From NCBI RefSeq assembly GCF_041260155.1, contig NC_091938.1:13793428-13857427 (forward strand): a stretch of 64,000 nt of DNA, in the 5' to 3' direction. The notes under the pieces are model-generated. The model did no database searches. It saw only the letters and a program-made list of their open reading frames with translations, and had not been told where the DNA came from. The stretch comes from Ptychodera flava. Lineage: Eukaryota > Hemichordata > Enteropneusta > Ptychoderidae. Of this stretch, positions 13,501-40,344 are shown in pieces. The position numbers were made by a program, and so were the translations under genes. Every line of letters begins with the position of its first letter. Within the stretch, counting starts at the first letter, position 1.

Positions 13501-14029
13501 ACTTTCTGAATCGTCCTTATCAAACTTAAAAGACTAAATAAGTACTATTTTGTAACCGTTCCCACGATTTTGGAATGCAAACTGCCTTCCTCTGTGAACG
13601 TTGTAGACTATGAATACCGTAACCTCGATAGTCTCTTACCAGATACTTGTCGGCGAATTACTTGAAAAAGTCGAGACGGTCACCAAGTTTGTTGCAAAGC
13701 GTGCAGTTATAACTCTCTACGTTAGAAGTTAAAACATTTGTAACTAAATCGATGGATTAGAATTACTTTTTCCACTCTCTCGACTTGCACATTCCCTTGA
13801 GCAACAAGCACATTCACGGGATACGAAAAATTTCCGGTGAGTCTCTGATCTAAAGGCTGCATTTGGTTTGAACATGGTTACTTCACCTTTGCAAACTGGT
13901 TTTAAGTTGAACGACTGACAATCTCTTACTACGTGTTTACCTGGGAAACGAGAGAGCATGTGAAGTGAACTATACCACTAATATTTTCATCCATATTTTA
14001 CACCTAAACCGACTTACCTTTGCCCTCAT
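10515..14029 (-). CDS. RPL41: 60S ribosomal protein L41 (eL41), complete, three coding exons
   Basis: Coding exons on the minus strand are 14029-14018 (M-R-A-K), 12492-12470 (23 nt, W-R-K-K-R-M-R plus two bases of the next Arg) and 10557-10515 (completes that Arg, then 13 residues and TAG). Joined, they give exactly the 25-residue Arg/Lys-rich eL41, a short helix bridging the two ribosomal subunits. Each junction has good signals: donor GTAAGT after exon 1, TTGCTTTCAG before and GTGAGT after the 23-nt exon, GTTTTCTCAG before the last. The ATG exon has its own acceptor (TTTCTTACAG, exon start 14044), so a 5' UTR exon precedes it. The introns (about 1.5 and 1.9 kb) dwarf the 78-nt coding sequence and contain MITEs. 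A normal gene finder would miss the gene because every exon is tiny. TAF5 lies head to head upstream. Confidence 0.93.
10624..10991. mobile_element. MITE copy, GGTAG family, in the last RPL41-TAF5 side intron (RPL41 intron 2)
   Basis: TTAA at 10620-10623, then GGTAGTTCGCCCTC. The right end carries the complementary GCACATTCTACC followed by TTGG, a worn TTAA. The inside matches the other copies (AAAGTTTGAGAGTCC near the right end, a CTCTATGGGGAAAAATTAAA segment mid-way). It lies in the RPL41 intron between coding exons 2 and 3. Non-coding. Confidence 0.72.
11140..12260. other. CpG-rich stretch inside the RPL41 intron, origin unknown
   Basis: This segment has many CpG dinucleotides (runs such as GGGGCGCGATAACGCG), unlike the AT-rich intron around it. 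A plus-strand frame (11448-11657) encodes a basic patch (AKKKRK) followed by an acidic tail, and a 130-codon minus-strand frame spans 11832-12224. Neither matches a family I recognise, and I found no clear terminal repeats. It could be an inserted element or an unrecognised small gene. Confidence 0.3.
12824..13321. mobile_element. Probable MITE with AGGCACACTA ends
   Basis: A perfect 10-bp terminal inverted repeat (AGGCACACTA at 12824, TAGTGTGCCT ending 13321) is followed inside by weaker matches, including CGGGAGAC motifs near both ends. No target duplication is clear and there is no transposase. It lies in the RPL41 intron between coding exons 1 and 2. Confidence 0.5.
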
Positions 14030-14150
14030 GTTTCAGATAGGTAACTGTAAGAAACAAAAGAAAGTGTTTTTATTAGTAGAAATATCAGATGATGAGGAAG
14101 AATGGAAGATTTTTACGGATTTTCTCAACACTATATTAGATCGTACTCAC

Positions 14151-14178
14151 TGTGGCAAAATGGACGACATGAAAGAGG
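14151..14178 (-). promoter_or_regulatory. RPL41: RPL41 5' UTR exon with TOP-like start
   Basis: On the minus strand the sequence reads CCTCTTTC, the pyrimidine-rich (TOP) start typical of ribosomal protein mRNAs, then about 20 nt to a consensus donor (CCACA, then GTGAGTAC at 14150). This fits the acceptor at 14045 in front of the RPL41 ATG exon. The exact cap site is inferred from the pyrimidine motif only. An ATG starts eight bases into the exon, giving a possible 12-codon upstream frame. Confidence 0.6.
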
Positions 14179-14417
14179 CCAAATACCCGTATTTTGAACC
14201 AATCTTGACCTAATACAACCTCTTTCCACGATATATTAATACACATGTTCTTTCAATCTAGTTTTGTCATTGTTATATATGTCCTCGATATCTTTTCTAT
14301 CTCTGAGATAAAGGTTAATAATCTTAGAGAAAATTTAATGAATATCAAATTTTGGAAACAAAGTACAGTGATTTCCGACGAGCGCCGATTTATTTATCCG
14401 ATTACAGAACAACAAAT
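14179..14417. promoter_or_regulatory. Shared promoter region between RPL41 and TAF5
   Basis: About 240 bp separate the inferred RPL41 start (minus) from the TAF5 ATG (plus). No canonical TATA box is placed correctly for either gene. The region is AT-rich rather than CpG-rich. Both genes are constitutively needed, so a bidirectional housekeeping promoter is a reasonable reading. Confidence 0.5.
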
Positions 14418-29857
<15,440 letters not shown>

Positions 29858-31001
29858 CACACTACTGCATGGTCACAGTTATGTCTTGAGAGATTTATTA
29901 ACTCCTAGACTTACTTACTTTTGAAGTCAGTAGCTACTTTGACAAGGTGTGTCTTTAACCCTGTCACTTTCATGGTTTGGACCAAACCCATTGTTATCAA
30001 TGTGATTGTGGACTTGTGTACAGAAAATTGGCCTGGGGTAAAGTGAGGGATAAACAGGTTGAACCATTACTCCCAGTTCCAGGTTTGTGAATTTGACCAC
30101 ATCAAAGTTGAAAATGGAGCACATGTGGTGCCTTCACGGTCAAAGACATTATTGGTTTTCAAAAGTGTTACCTAACCTCTAAAATGGTAGACAGTTGACT
30201 TCAATGGGAAAGTCATCATTTTTTAGCTCCCATAGCCATATGTATATATGGCAATGGAAGCTATTCTTATAGGCTAGTGAAATGTCTGTATGTATGTATG
30301 TCTGTATGTCTGTATGTCTGTGTGTCTGTATGTATGTATGTCTGTATGTCTGTCCGTCAACATCAAAAACTCCAAAACCGCTGTACATTTCATCTTGATA
30401 TTTGGTGTGTACATGGATGATGGGCTGTAGATGAGATTTGTGTCAAATGAAGTTGTCATTGCCAAAAATATGCAAATTAAGTGAAAAAATGTAAAAACGT
30501 CAAAATGAAAAAACTCAATAACCACTGAGCAGATTACATGAAAAATTAGCATGTAAGTACTTGGGCTGACATGAAATGATTGTGCACATCTTGGGTCAGT
30601 ATCTTGGACTTGCTATTTTTCATGAATTTTTTTGTAATTTTCTCCCATTTTTGGTCAAAAAATCTCCTGCTCTGAAACCACAAGTCCGATTGATTTGAAA
30701 CTTGGTATGGAAGTGCATAGGAGTGACCTTTCCCAAATTTGGGCAAATCGTGGTGAAATTTGCATATTTTTAGTTTACACGTCCATAGACTCCCATGTAT
30801 AAGGCAGATCTCCATAGACTGCCATGTATAAGGCCACGAAAAATAAAAATTTAGTTTCTCATCGTATTCATATTGCAAAAAGGATGCAGTGACACAATTT
30901 TTAGTCCCCACGGATGAAGTCCAGTGAGCTTATAGATTGGGTCATGTCCGTCTGTTCGTCCATCCGTGAGTCCATCCGTTCACGCATATATCTCGGATTT
31001 G
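29858..31001. other. TAF5 3' flank with simple and dispersed repeats
   Basis: After the TAF5 stop there is no further exon. From about 30222 a dispersed repeat begins (TTTTTAGCTCCCATAGCCAT), with a GTCTGTAT microsatellite at 30281-30357. A unit also found at 36.4-36.9 kb follows (30610-30780), and then a header (AGTCCCCACGGATGAAGTCC, 30903-30922) that leads into the satellite. A clear TAF5 polyadenylation signal was not found close by. Confidence 0.5.
30281..30357. repeat. GTCTGTAT-type microsatellite
   Basis: Alternating GTAT and GTCT tetramers. The long minus-strand frames over it are repeat artefacts. Confidence 0.88.
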
Positions 31002-32680
31002 TACCTCATTAATTATGCACATATCTAATTTTGAGTGAGCCAATAGAGCTAGAGGTCTGATTTTTGGTATATAGGGATAACTTAGCAATACAATTTTTTT
31101 GACAAAATGTCACGTGACCTCGGTGACCTTTGACCTCAAATATACATATTTGTCCATAACTCAGTAACCACAAGTGCTACAGCCTTCATGTATGGTATGA
31201 TGGGACACCTTATGACGCCACATATTGCACCTCATTAATTATGCGCATATCTAATTTTGAGCGAGCCAATAGAGCTAGAGGTCTGATTTTTGGTATATAG
31301 GGATAACTTAGCAATACAATTTTTTTGACAAAATGTCAGGTGACCTCGGTGACCTTTGACCTCAAATATACATATTTGTCCATAACTCAGTAACCACAAG
31401 TGCTACAGCCTTCATGTATGGTATGATGGGACACCTTATGACGCCACATATTGTACCTCATTAATTATGCGCATATCTAATTTTGAGCGAGCCAATAGAG
31501 CTAGAGGTCTGATTTTTGGTATATAGGGATAACTTAGCAAAACAATTTTTTTGACAAAATGTCACGTGACCTCGGTGACCTTTGACCTAAAATATACATA
31601 TTTGTCCATAACTCAGTAACCACAAGTGCTACAGCCTTCATGTATGGTATGATGGGACACCTTATGACGCCACATATTGTACCTCATTAATTATGTGCAT
31701 ATCTAATTTTGAGCGAGCCAATAGAGCTAGAGGTCTGATTTTTGGTATATAGGGATAACTTAGCAATACAATTTTTTTGACAAAATGTCACGTGACCTTG
31801 GTGACCTTTGACCTCAAATATACATATTTTTATTTTTTATTTTTTTTTAGATTATTTGTCCATAACTCAGTCCATAAGGTAACCACAAGTGCTACACCCT
31901 TCATGTATGGTATGATGGGACAGCTTATGACGCCACATATTGTACCTCATTAATTATGCGCATATCTAATTTTGAGCGAGCCAATAGAGCTAGAGGTCTG
32001 ATTTTTGGTATATAGGGATAACTTAGCAAAACAATTTTTTTGACAAAATGTCACGTGACCTCGGTGACCTTTGACCTCAAATATACATATTTTTCCATAA
32101 CTCTGTAACCACAAGTGCTACACCCTTCATGTTTGGTATGATTGGACACCTTATGACGCCACATACTGTACCTCAATAATTATGCGCATATCTCATTTTG
32201 AGAGAGCCAATAGAGCTGGATGTCTGATTTTTGGTATATAGGGATAACTATAGGAGAAAAATTTTTTGACCAAATGTCATGTGACCTCGATGACCTTTAC
32301 CTAAAATATATGTTGATGTCAATAAATAAGTAACCACAAGTGCTATGTCCTTTGTATTTAGTAGGATGGGAGACCTTATGACAACACACGCTTTACCTCA
32401 TTAATTATGTACACATCTAATTCTGGGCAAGCGAATAGAGCTAGAGATCTGATTTTTTGGCATATAGGGATTAATTAGCAATATAATTTTTTTTTTCAAA
32501 ATGTCATGTGACCTCGATGACCTTTGACCTTGATTATACAGATATATATGCATATCTCAGTAACCACAAGTTCTATACCCTCCAATTTGATAGGATATTA
32601 GACCCTAAGATGTCACATCTTGTACCTCATTTATAATGCGCATATGTATTTCTTGGCTGGCCAATACTGCTAGAGGTCTG
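31002..32680. repeat. 226-bp satellite, about 7.5 units
   Basis: Units begin (TACCTCATTAATTATG) at 31002, 31228, 31454, 31680, 31943, 32169, 32394 and 32623. The first spacings are exactly 226 bp. One unit (31680-31942) is 37 bp longer through a T-rich insertion near 31828. Central units are nearly identical and the last two are diverged. Most units carry CACGTG or a one-base variant followed by three TGACCT half-sites separated by 3 and 1 nt. No coding content. Confidence 0.93.
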
Positions 32681-32779
32681 ATCTTTTTTCCCGATTTAGA
32701 ACCATAACTTAGACATGCCTCATGTGTTTCAAATTGGGAACAACGACATATATCTTGTTCACATTGGCAACCCAACTGA

Positions 32780-33515
32780 AATTTGGGCCGACGCAAAATA
32801 ATTGTCCTTTTGGATTAAATTTGGTCCGTGTCCACACCTACCGGTACCAGAATTAGGGCCGACGTAACTTTACCTTCCTTTGTGACCTCTGACCTGTCAA
32901 AGTTCAAAATGGCGTATTTGAATATGGCACGCTGTTTCTACTGTTCATGATTTTCCTGTGTTTTTACGCACAAGAAGGGCAAATATGACTACCACTCACC
33001 CTTTTAATCATCGAAGAGATCTTCACCATTTATTGGATGAGCATATGGTATATATAAGACCGCGGTGGAGAAATAACCAGTGCGCGGCATTTTTGACATG
33101 CCTCTCTAGTCTATTACGTGCACTGTGGAATCGAATGACATGGTCTCGTTTGCGGAACAAAGGTTGGTGGGAAGTTCAGCGTACATGGGATGATATTAAA
33201 ATGTAAAGACTGGATTGAAAACTTTCGATAGGTGTAAACTTTAGTTTCAAACGTCGTTTGTTTTGTGCGAATAGGGTGACTAGTTCAACTTCGATCCATA
33301 GCGGAGGCCTGGTCAACTGGGACCAGGGCCGACGTAACGTGTCCACACTGGCGATTTGCGTCGGACCAAATTTTGCGTCGGCCCTGAGTCGGCCCTGAAC
33401 CCCCCTTCTAACCGGGACCAAACTGAGTCGGCCCAGGGCCGACTCAGCGTGTCCACATTGGTTTTTTACGTCGGCCCCGGCCCTGGTCGGGACCTGGGCC
33501 GACGCAAAGTCGTCA
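32780..33515 (+). mobile_element. Harbinger/PIF-like DNA transposon relic
   Basis: Both flanks are built from GGGCCGACG(T/C)AA and GTGTCCACA motifs: direct at 32789, 32850, 33328 and 33499, inverted around 33356, 33374 and 33467, so the ends form multiple inverted repeats. Between them a plus-strand frame (from ATG 32987 to 33206) encodes a basic region and NKGWWEVQRTWDDIKM, and after a +1 shift KDWIENFR. That order resembles the N-terminus of HARBI1-like transposases as I remember them. The rest of the transposase is absent. Exact borders and target duplication are unclear. Confidence 0.5.
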
Positions 33516-34965
33516 ATCTGAACGTACCAATAGACGTATGTGCCCATAGATCCCAACATATACACTCCAGTGATACTTCTTAATGACCACATTTTCCTGC
33601 CCCATCAAGACTAATACTCCTATTACAAGTGGGGACTATGTCATTGTAAATGACTTGTTGAGTTAATGGTTGTATCACAGTATTCGATATATCTAATTCT
33701 GTATTTTTCCATTTTATATTCTGAATAATTACATTAAACATATTTCACTGTCTCCAGTACATTTCATTTAAGTATTTTCACTTCATGCACTTTATCCATT
33801 TCACACATGTTCAAATATCTGACCAGAGAACAAACACTAAATAGTCCAGGATGGGAGCTACAGTGTCATTGACGCAATTTTTTTATTTATTATTCACTGA
33901 CAATAAAAAGTTTTGATTCCAAATCATGGGAGAATAGAGGAGCCCTCAAATTTGTCATCCTTGACATTTGAATGTAAAAGGAATCTTAAAGTCTGGTTTG
34001 GCAATCTCATCCTGCTGTGCAAAATGTTATGCAAAGTTGCATTGAAATCGATTTCAAATGAATTCTAGTGATGGTATATCAATGCTATTCTTTGTTCTGA
34101 TCACCAGATGAGCCACCATGCTGGCTATACTGTGAACATGAAGTGAGTCAGTCTTCTTAAAGATTCTTTTGTCTGGCTCACAAAGTTGCTGTCATTTCTT
34201 GTATGTACTGTGTTATATGTCTGCCACTGCAAAGTCTTCAACTCGATTTTAAAATTCTGGACATTTCTGTGCATCAGCTCTGTACCAGTAAATCCAATAT
34301 ATAAAATTTTCTTTTCTGGATTCAGAGGGGCATGTTAATATGGCTAAGAGGGCACACTGGTCAGACACTATTATCAGTGTTTTTGTTAGGATGGCAAGCC
34401 ATTGAATTTTGCTGTGGTTGTACTTGTTTTACCAATGTAGCCATATTTGAAGACAGTAGTGATGGTCCCAGGATTCTTAGACCAGTATGTTCAAAACTTT
34501 TGTTCAAAAACTGTTTTTATGTAACATATTCTAGTGCAGTAAGAAAGTATATTTGTTGACTTTGGAAAGCTATTTTTTACATAGTAATAATAAACCAAGT
34601 TTATGTCAAGAACTAAGTTTTCGACATCATGGGTTTTCAAGCCAACAGAGTAATTATCATATACCTCAAGCCACATTCCTGTGTAATGCTATGGGGAAAA
34701 GCATCCTCACTTTTGTGCATTAATTTGCCATATCATGGCCAGGCACACTTAGTCTAAATATGGGCAATAGCGTGCATTTCTGAACTACTTTCATTCCGGT
34801 CTCTACACACATTGCTCTCTACAAACATGCCATTCCTGCACAAACTAGTGTGAGATTCGAAAAATGTCTCTTTATCTGATTGTAGAGGTTACAGTGAAGC
34901 TGGCAACAGCAGTTGATTTTCCTGTTGAAATCATGATACCGATGATCTCTGCTTTTTTTGAAAGA

Positions 34966-35006
<41 letters not shown>

Positions 35007-35093
35007 GCATTTTTGAAAGATGATATATCTGAGGATTGCAGGATACATGAAACTTAAGCAATAGATTTCATCAGTTTGTACTTGAAAAAATCT

Positions 35094-35136
<43 letters not shown>

Positions 35137-36179
35137 CAGATTGAGTACAATTGTGCAATGCTACATTAGCCGATCTGTTAACTGCAAGAAAAGTGAAAGA
35201 TTCTAAAAGTAGTTACACCACAGTACTATCATATGTCAGAAAACAATATCAATGTAAGGGGATACCTTTCAAAATGATAGCTGTTTTGATTCAAACAATC
35301 TGCAAAATACATAAAGAATCATAGTTAATGGCATTTCAAAACAAATTTGAACTCACAGCTTCATCTTACTTTGACCCATGCTGACTTGCTTGAGAAATAA
35401 TTTAGAGTTCTGGTAGAAGTCTCAACAAGGGATTATACTCCAACTATGGAGTGTTGAAGATTCAACAGAGAGTGACGACAGATCACTGTGACACATACAA
35501 AGTCAACCAAATGCAAAGCAAACCACCAGGAAAAGTAAGTAGAGATAGTCAACCAAATGCATAAGGAACTACCAGGAAAAGTAATTAGAGAGTCAATGCT
35601 TTGGTAGTGACACTTATGTCTTCAACTGTGTAATTTCTGACTATAATCCGTTTCTGCTGCTTGCGATTGGAGTCGGATTTGCCAACTCGCAGGGAAAAGG
35701 GGATAACAGGTAAAATAGAGTGAATTACCCTTCTTCTGTATTAAGATTTTGTTATTCAAACAAAGTCCAGGTAAAATAAATTTGAAGCAGACAAACATCA
35801 CAAACTGACTGATGTGTGAGACAAATGTATTTGCTACACAAACAGAGAATAAAAAAGCAGCCTTGACCCTCTTTCCATCATCTGATTACCGTCTAGACGT
35901 ACAGATAATTGGGCATGGCAAAACAAAACAGAAATACAGTTAATTATGCTCTTGTTCAATTGATATTTCCATGGTACTCTGTTGAATCATGCTGTGCCAA
36001 GTGTCTATTTTTTGTAGTACTCTATATTAAAGTGACAAACCATTTTCTAATGATAATTAAAAATATACATTGTTATAGCCATTTGGAATCTTAAGACGTT
36101 GAGTCTGTTGAGATTGCATACATACCTGATACAAACACAACACAAACTTAAGAATGCAATTTACATTATACTTTTGTTG
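33516..36179. other. Non-coding stretch, no gene recognised
   Basis: No supported exon on either strand. It holds two TA microsatellites in a locally repeated context (34969-35003 and 35096-35132). Confidence 0.45.
34969..35132. repeat. Two TA microsatellites
   Basis: TA repeats at 34969-35003 and 35096-35132, separated by ~90 bp. The motif GAAAGATGATATAT occurs at the start of the first run and again just after it. Confidence 0.88.
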
Positions 36180-36399
36180 TCTCGCTGTTTGTATAATATT
36201 AATATCTCTACTAGCAAGATAAATTGCCAGTGCAGTGGGGCTTTCATGTTCAACTATGACAGAGCAAACTCTGTACCTGACCATTCTGTTCGATGTCAAT
36301 GTGTCATTTGCTGTTCGTAATCTTGCATTGTATTCTGGGTCTTATCTGTGGGCATGCACTGTTAGTCCCTACAGACGAAGTTAATTAGGTTCCATCTAT

Positions 36400-36945
36400 C
36401 CGTCCATGCAGATATTGCAGACATGCCTGAGCAAATTCCTTTCAAACTTGGTACATGGAAAATTCATTATGATACATATGCTTTGAAACTTCATACTATT
36501 GATACAGTGGTTCCAATCGGGTTCAAACTCACAACGTATGGCACCCAGTAACCTAGCTGAAAAGCCACAGACAAAACCGCTCGGCCAAATCCCCAATCTC
36601 AAAAAGATTGGTTCAATAATTGAGCTTAGTTGTTACAATTTTGGTGATCCTAGGGTTGTCTTCTGTTTGATTTGTCAAAATTGTGGTGAAATTTTGATAT
36701 TTGTATTGGAGCAATTTTTCTCATTTTGGTCAAAAATTAATTTTCTCCGAATTGAATGTTCTGATTGCTTTGAAACTTGGTATGCATGTACCTATAGTGG
36801 CAACCTTAGTTGTCAAATTGTGGTGAAAATTTCATATTTGTATTTTTGGGGCAATTGTTCCCATTTTGGTCAAAAAGTCATTTTCTCTGAAATTGCTTGT
36901 CCGATTGCTTTGAAACTTGGTATGCTTGTTTTCAGGGCTATTAAT
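36400..36945. repeat. Minisatellite-like repeat, TTTGAAACTTGGTATG units
   Basis: Units of about 130-135 bp each contain CATTTTGGTCAAAAA, CCGATTGCTTTGAAACTTGG and TTGTGGTGAAA. The same unit occurs at 30610-30780. The long plus-strand frame over it is a by-product. Confidence 0.72.
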
Positions 36946-38994
36946 ATATAAACTTAATTAAGTATCACTCTGGCCTGCCACATCGAACCAAATGTGAGCC
37001 AAGTGTCATTGATGCTTTGTTTTCTGTAGTAAAGTCAGGCATCTGAAAATGGAAAGAATGTTTGTAATTAGTGATCTATATCCTTAATCGCTGCACTATT
37101 AAAATTTGATGAAACGTGCTGCAGATGTTTATCATACCAAATTTAACAGTCAAGAAAGTCATATTGCAGTATTAAAAGCTAATTATAGTAGGTCTCTTCT
37201 GTACTGAACACAGGAGCATTTTAGGTTCATATCTGGCCTTCTGATTTTTTATGTCAAAAGCCATTACTGAGACATGCCTGGACCAGTTTCATGCAGATTA
37301 ACTGAATTTTGACATTTCAAGAGCAGCATGCACATGACATAGTAATTCTCTTGAACTTGGTAAAAAGACATTACCTCATGCCATTCATTCTAATGTCTAC
37401 TTGTTTACAATCCAATCCAATATGGGCATCAGTCACAGACAGGTGTTTGGCACCCTTCCTTTTACATGTGCATCATATTGACTTCAATTTAGTTAATTCC
37501 TCTAACACATTCCCAATAACAGCAGGTACTGTCATTGTCAATGACTTGTTTTTGGTGTTTATACCTGTGTAGCTTATATTAAAATTCTTTCACTTTGTGT
37601 TCTCTCTCTTCCAGGTATTTATGAATGTGGCATTACTCCAAGCGGTCAAGACATCTATCAAAGTGCCTTCTGGATGCCTTGACAGTTCATTAAGTACAGC
37701 TATGAACTGTTTGGTCCGTGCCAGGCACTCACAGTTTGTTTCTACAGCAACATAGCAGAGTTTGCATAAAACATTTCAAATAATCTAGGCATAGTTGTAG
37801 ATGTTTTAAGCTATATTTCTTACAATCAACTGTAAACAAAGTATGTCAAAATATGTGACAAACTGTATACTAATGAAAACATTTTCATAACCATTTAGAA
37901 ATCATAAGATTTTCAACATATTGACAAGGATAGATACATGAGTCAAACGTGACACAAACATTCAGAGAATGTAATCTACATGACAGGGCTTATGGCACCC
38001 CTCTGTTTGTTCATAAATACCAAAATGTAAGATTACTTGCAGGCGCAGTGTAGATGAACTGTGTGGCTTTAGTAAGTGGTACAAAAATACAACAAAGCAA
38101 TCGCACACATTTAATTTGGTACCTTGCCAGTTCTGCCCGATGTCAATTAATGTATAAGCTGCCTGTCAAAATCACGTATTTTCTCATTCTTGAACTTTTT
38201 TGTGCTTTTACCTATGTTGCCTGTATCTGCTGTATTCAACTTCTTTCACTTTGTGTTCTGTCACTTCCATGTATTTACAGGTGGCGTCATTCCAAACAGA
38301 TATTTGTGACCTTGCCTGCCTGATATCTGAGTTGATAAACATACTTGTTAGATGCCTGAACAGTTCACAAAGTTCAGCTATGAACTGTTTGGTGTATGCC
38401 AGGTACTTAAGTGTTCCCATTGCAACATAGCAGAGTTTGCACAAAGTCTGAAAATAATGACCAAGTGCCCCATCCATCACTAACAGGAATACAGACTATG
38501 GTCAAATTAATAGTACATAACTACAACAGCACTCAAATAAACAGTCAAACGATATTTCATTCACGCCATTCCAAATCTTACAACTGTAATACATGCATCT
38601 TTTCAAGACATCCAGTTCACAGAATATCATACAGCTGAAAAGCAGTTCATGCCACTGAGTGGTTGTAGTTTGAAGTTATGTAGTGTCTTGGTGACAGTTA
38701 CTAAGCTGGCCCTAAGGCTTACTGCTTGAAAATTGAAAGGGCTATGTAAAACCTGACTTTGACTTAATTTGCTAGCTTGTGCCAAGAGCAGGGTCTATTT
38801 ACCTGTATTTTGCTGTATTATAACAGACAATTTCCGTTTTTACCATGCAGGTGGCCATGATGCAAAGAAATATTTGTGTATATTCAAACGTGTTTGTACA
38901 CTATGAGTTTGTTTGTATGGCCATCATGTGCTCTCTTCGGCATGTGAGGTCTGTTGAACACACCATATCTGCTTTTATTACGGAGAAGAACTAA

Positions 38995-40344
38995 GGACTG
39001 TTCATAATTTACTTTCAGGGGGCGGAGGATTTTCAGGGGCGGGGCCACCCATTTTCCCCAAGAAAAATTAGGGGGGGGGGCAGACAAAATACCTCAAGCT
39101 TTTAGGGGGCAGGAAAAACATCAATTCAATATTTGCCCAGAATTTCAGATCTATACAATAATCCTTAATAATCCTGTGTGCATCCAGAAGATCATGTGGC
39201 ACTGCATCAATGCTATGGTGTCAGATTGTGATATTGTGTACACAAGAAATTTGCTGTAGTTAAAGAAGTGATCTCAGTGTGTATGAGGCTAGGAGAAATG
39301 TGGATAGGCTTACACATTGTGTATTGATGCTAATACTTTTGTGTCCCATTCATTCTGATATAAAGATTTCTCAGTGACAGCTTGCAGAAAAGGCAAAAAG
39401 ACCCCAACAATTAACATTTATTTTTTCCTGTCGTCTGAAAACATGCGCATTATGACCATTTTAAAATAAAAATTTGTTAGAAAAATTTAAAATATGAATG
39501 CTCTGTCAATTTTGAAAAAAACTGCTGACAAAATGTGAACTTTAACTTACTCAGGGTTATCTGCATTTTAATATGAAGAATCAAGAAATGTTCTAAAATA
39601 TTCCTCAGCATTGTTGCTTTCAGTGGCAGCTTCTTTGTTTTATGGCAACCAAATTTGAAGAAAAGAGAATAGTAAAAACTAGTTAGCTTTCGCCAATTTT
39701 AATTCCTAATGTTTAAAACCTCCACTGTGAGTCTGCAAATATTCAGCATCATCAAATGAAAATGTATGCTGAACTTGTGCATGTACATGTACATCTCACT
39801 TTCCAGAAATATCTGGATATCTGCAAATGATGTACCATTAAACTTCAAAGATATACCGGTATATCACTTTGCCAATTATCTGCTCCTCTGATTTTCTGTT
39901 CACCATTTCCAACTGACTTCTGTGCTTGTCTTTGTGTGCATCATATGTATCAGTGAGACATAACAAAAGAAGTATTCATATTTAGTAATTAACTTTTCTT
40001 CAAAAATTTACAACCAGATATGTTTATTGCTAGCCTTTCCAAAAGTGTGCCACTTGCAGTCCCTGCAAAACATTCTTTTTATAGTCACATAACCCTGAAA
40101 TGTTTTGTTATACCATCAATTAAATGTCCACTACAGTTCCTGCAACTTGTTAGACTGGATATGTCTTAGAGTGTAAGCATGCATGTATATACGTATTAGG
40201 GGGGCCATGGAAAAAAGGAAAGATGAGGGGGGCCATAGATTTTTTTCATTATCTACTAGGGGGGGGGGGGGGGGCATGGAAAAAAATCACCCAGAAAATA
40301 GAAAATCCTCCAGCCTCCCCCTGGAAATAAATTCTGAACAGTCC
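38995..40344. mobile_element. 1.35-kb non-autonomous DNA transposon with GGACTGTTCA ends, CTAA duplication
   Basis: The ends are complementary for about 40 bp with a few mismatches (left GGACTGTTCATAATTTACTT, right end AAATTCTGAACAGTCC), and CTAA flanks both sides (38991-38994, 40345-40348). G runs lie just inside each end (around 39071 and 40259). There is no transposase. The partner block lacks the element: its empty site is GTAGAACTGATGCACA at 42748-42763. Confidence 0.85.
40259..40275. repeat. Poly-G tract
   Basis: Run of about 17 G inside the right end of the transposon at 38995-40344. It makes the overlapping Gly-rich frame meaningless. Confidence 0.85.

Noticed and set aside
13744-13959. 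A 71-codon minus-strand frame beginning MLSRFPGK, with a donor-like GTAAAC inside it
   Set aside because: Considered as RPL41 exon 1 but it does not encode M-R-A-K. The true exon is at 14018-14029.
30179-30552. Minus-strand frames with Thr/His/Arg/Tyr repeats
   Set aside because: Products of the GTCTGTAT microsatellite.
33176-33592. A 138-codon minus-strand frame
   Set aside because: It is the antisense of the repeated GGGCCGACG end motifs of the Harbinger-like relic.
34819-35061. A frame with a run of Tyr-Ile
   Set aside because: TA microsatellite translated in one frame.
36499-36951. A 150-codon plus-strand frame
   Set aside because: It runs through the ~130-bp minisatellite and repeats with it; no protein family resemblance.
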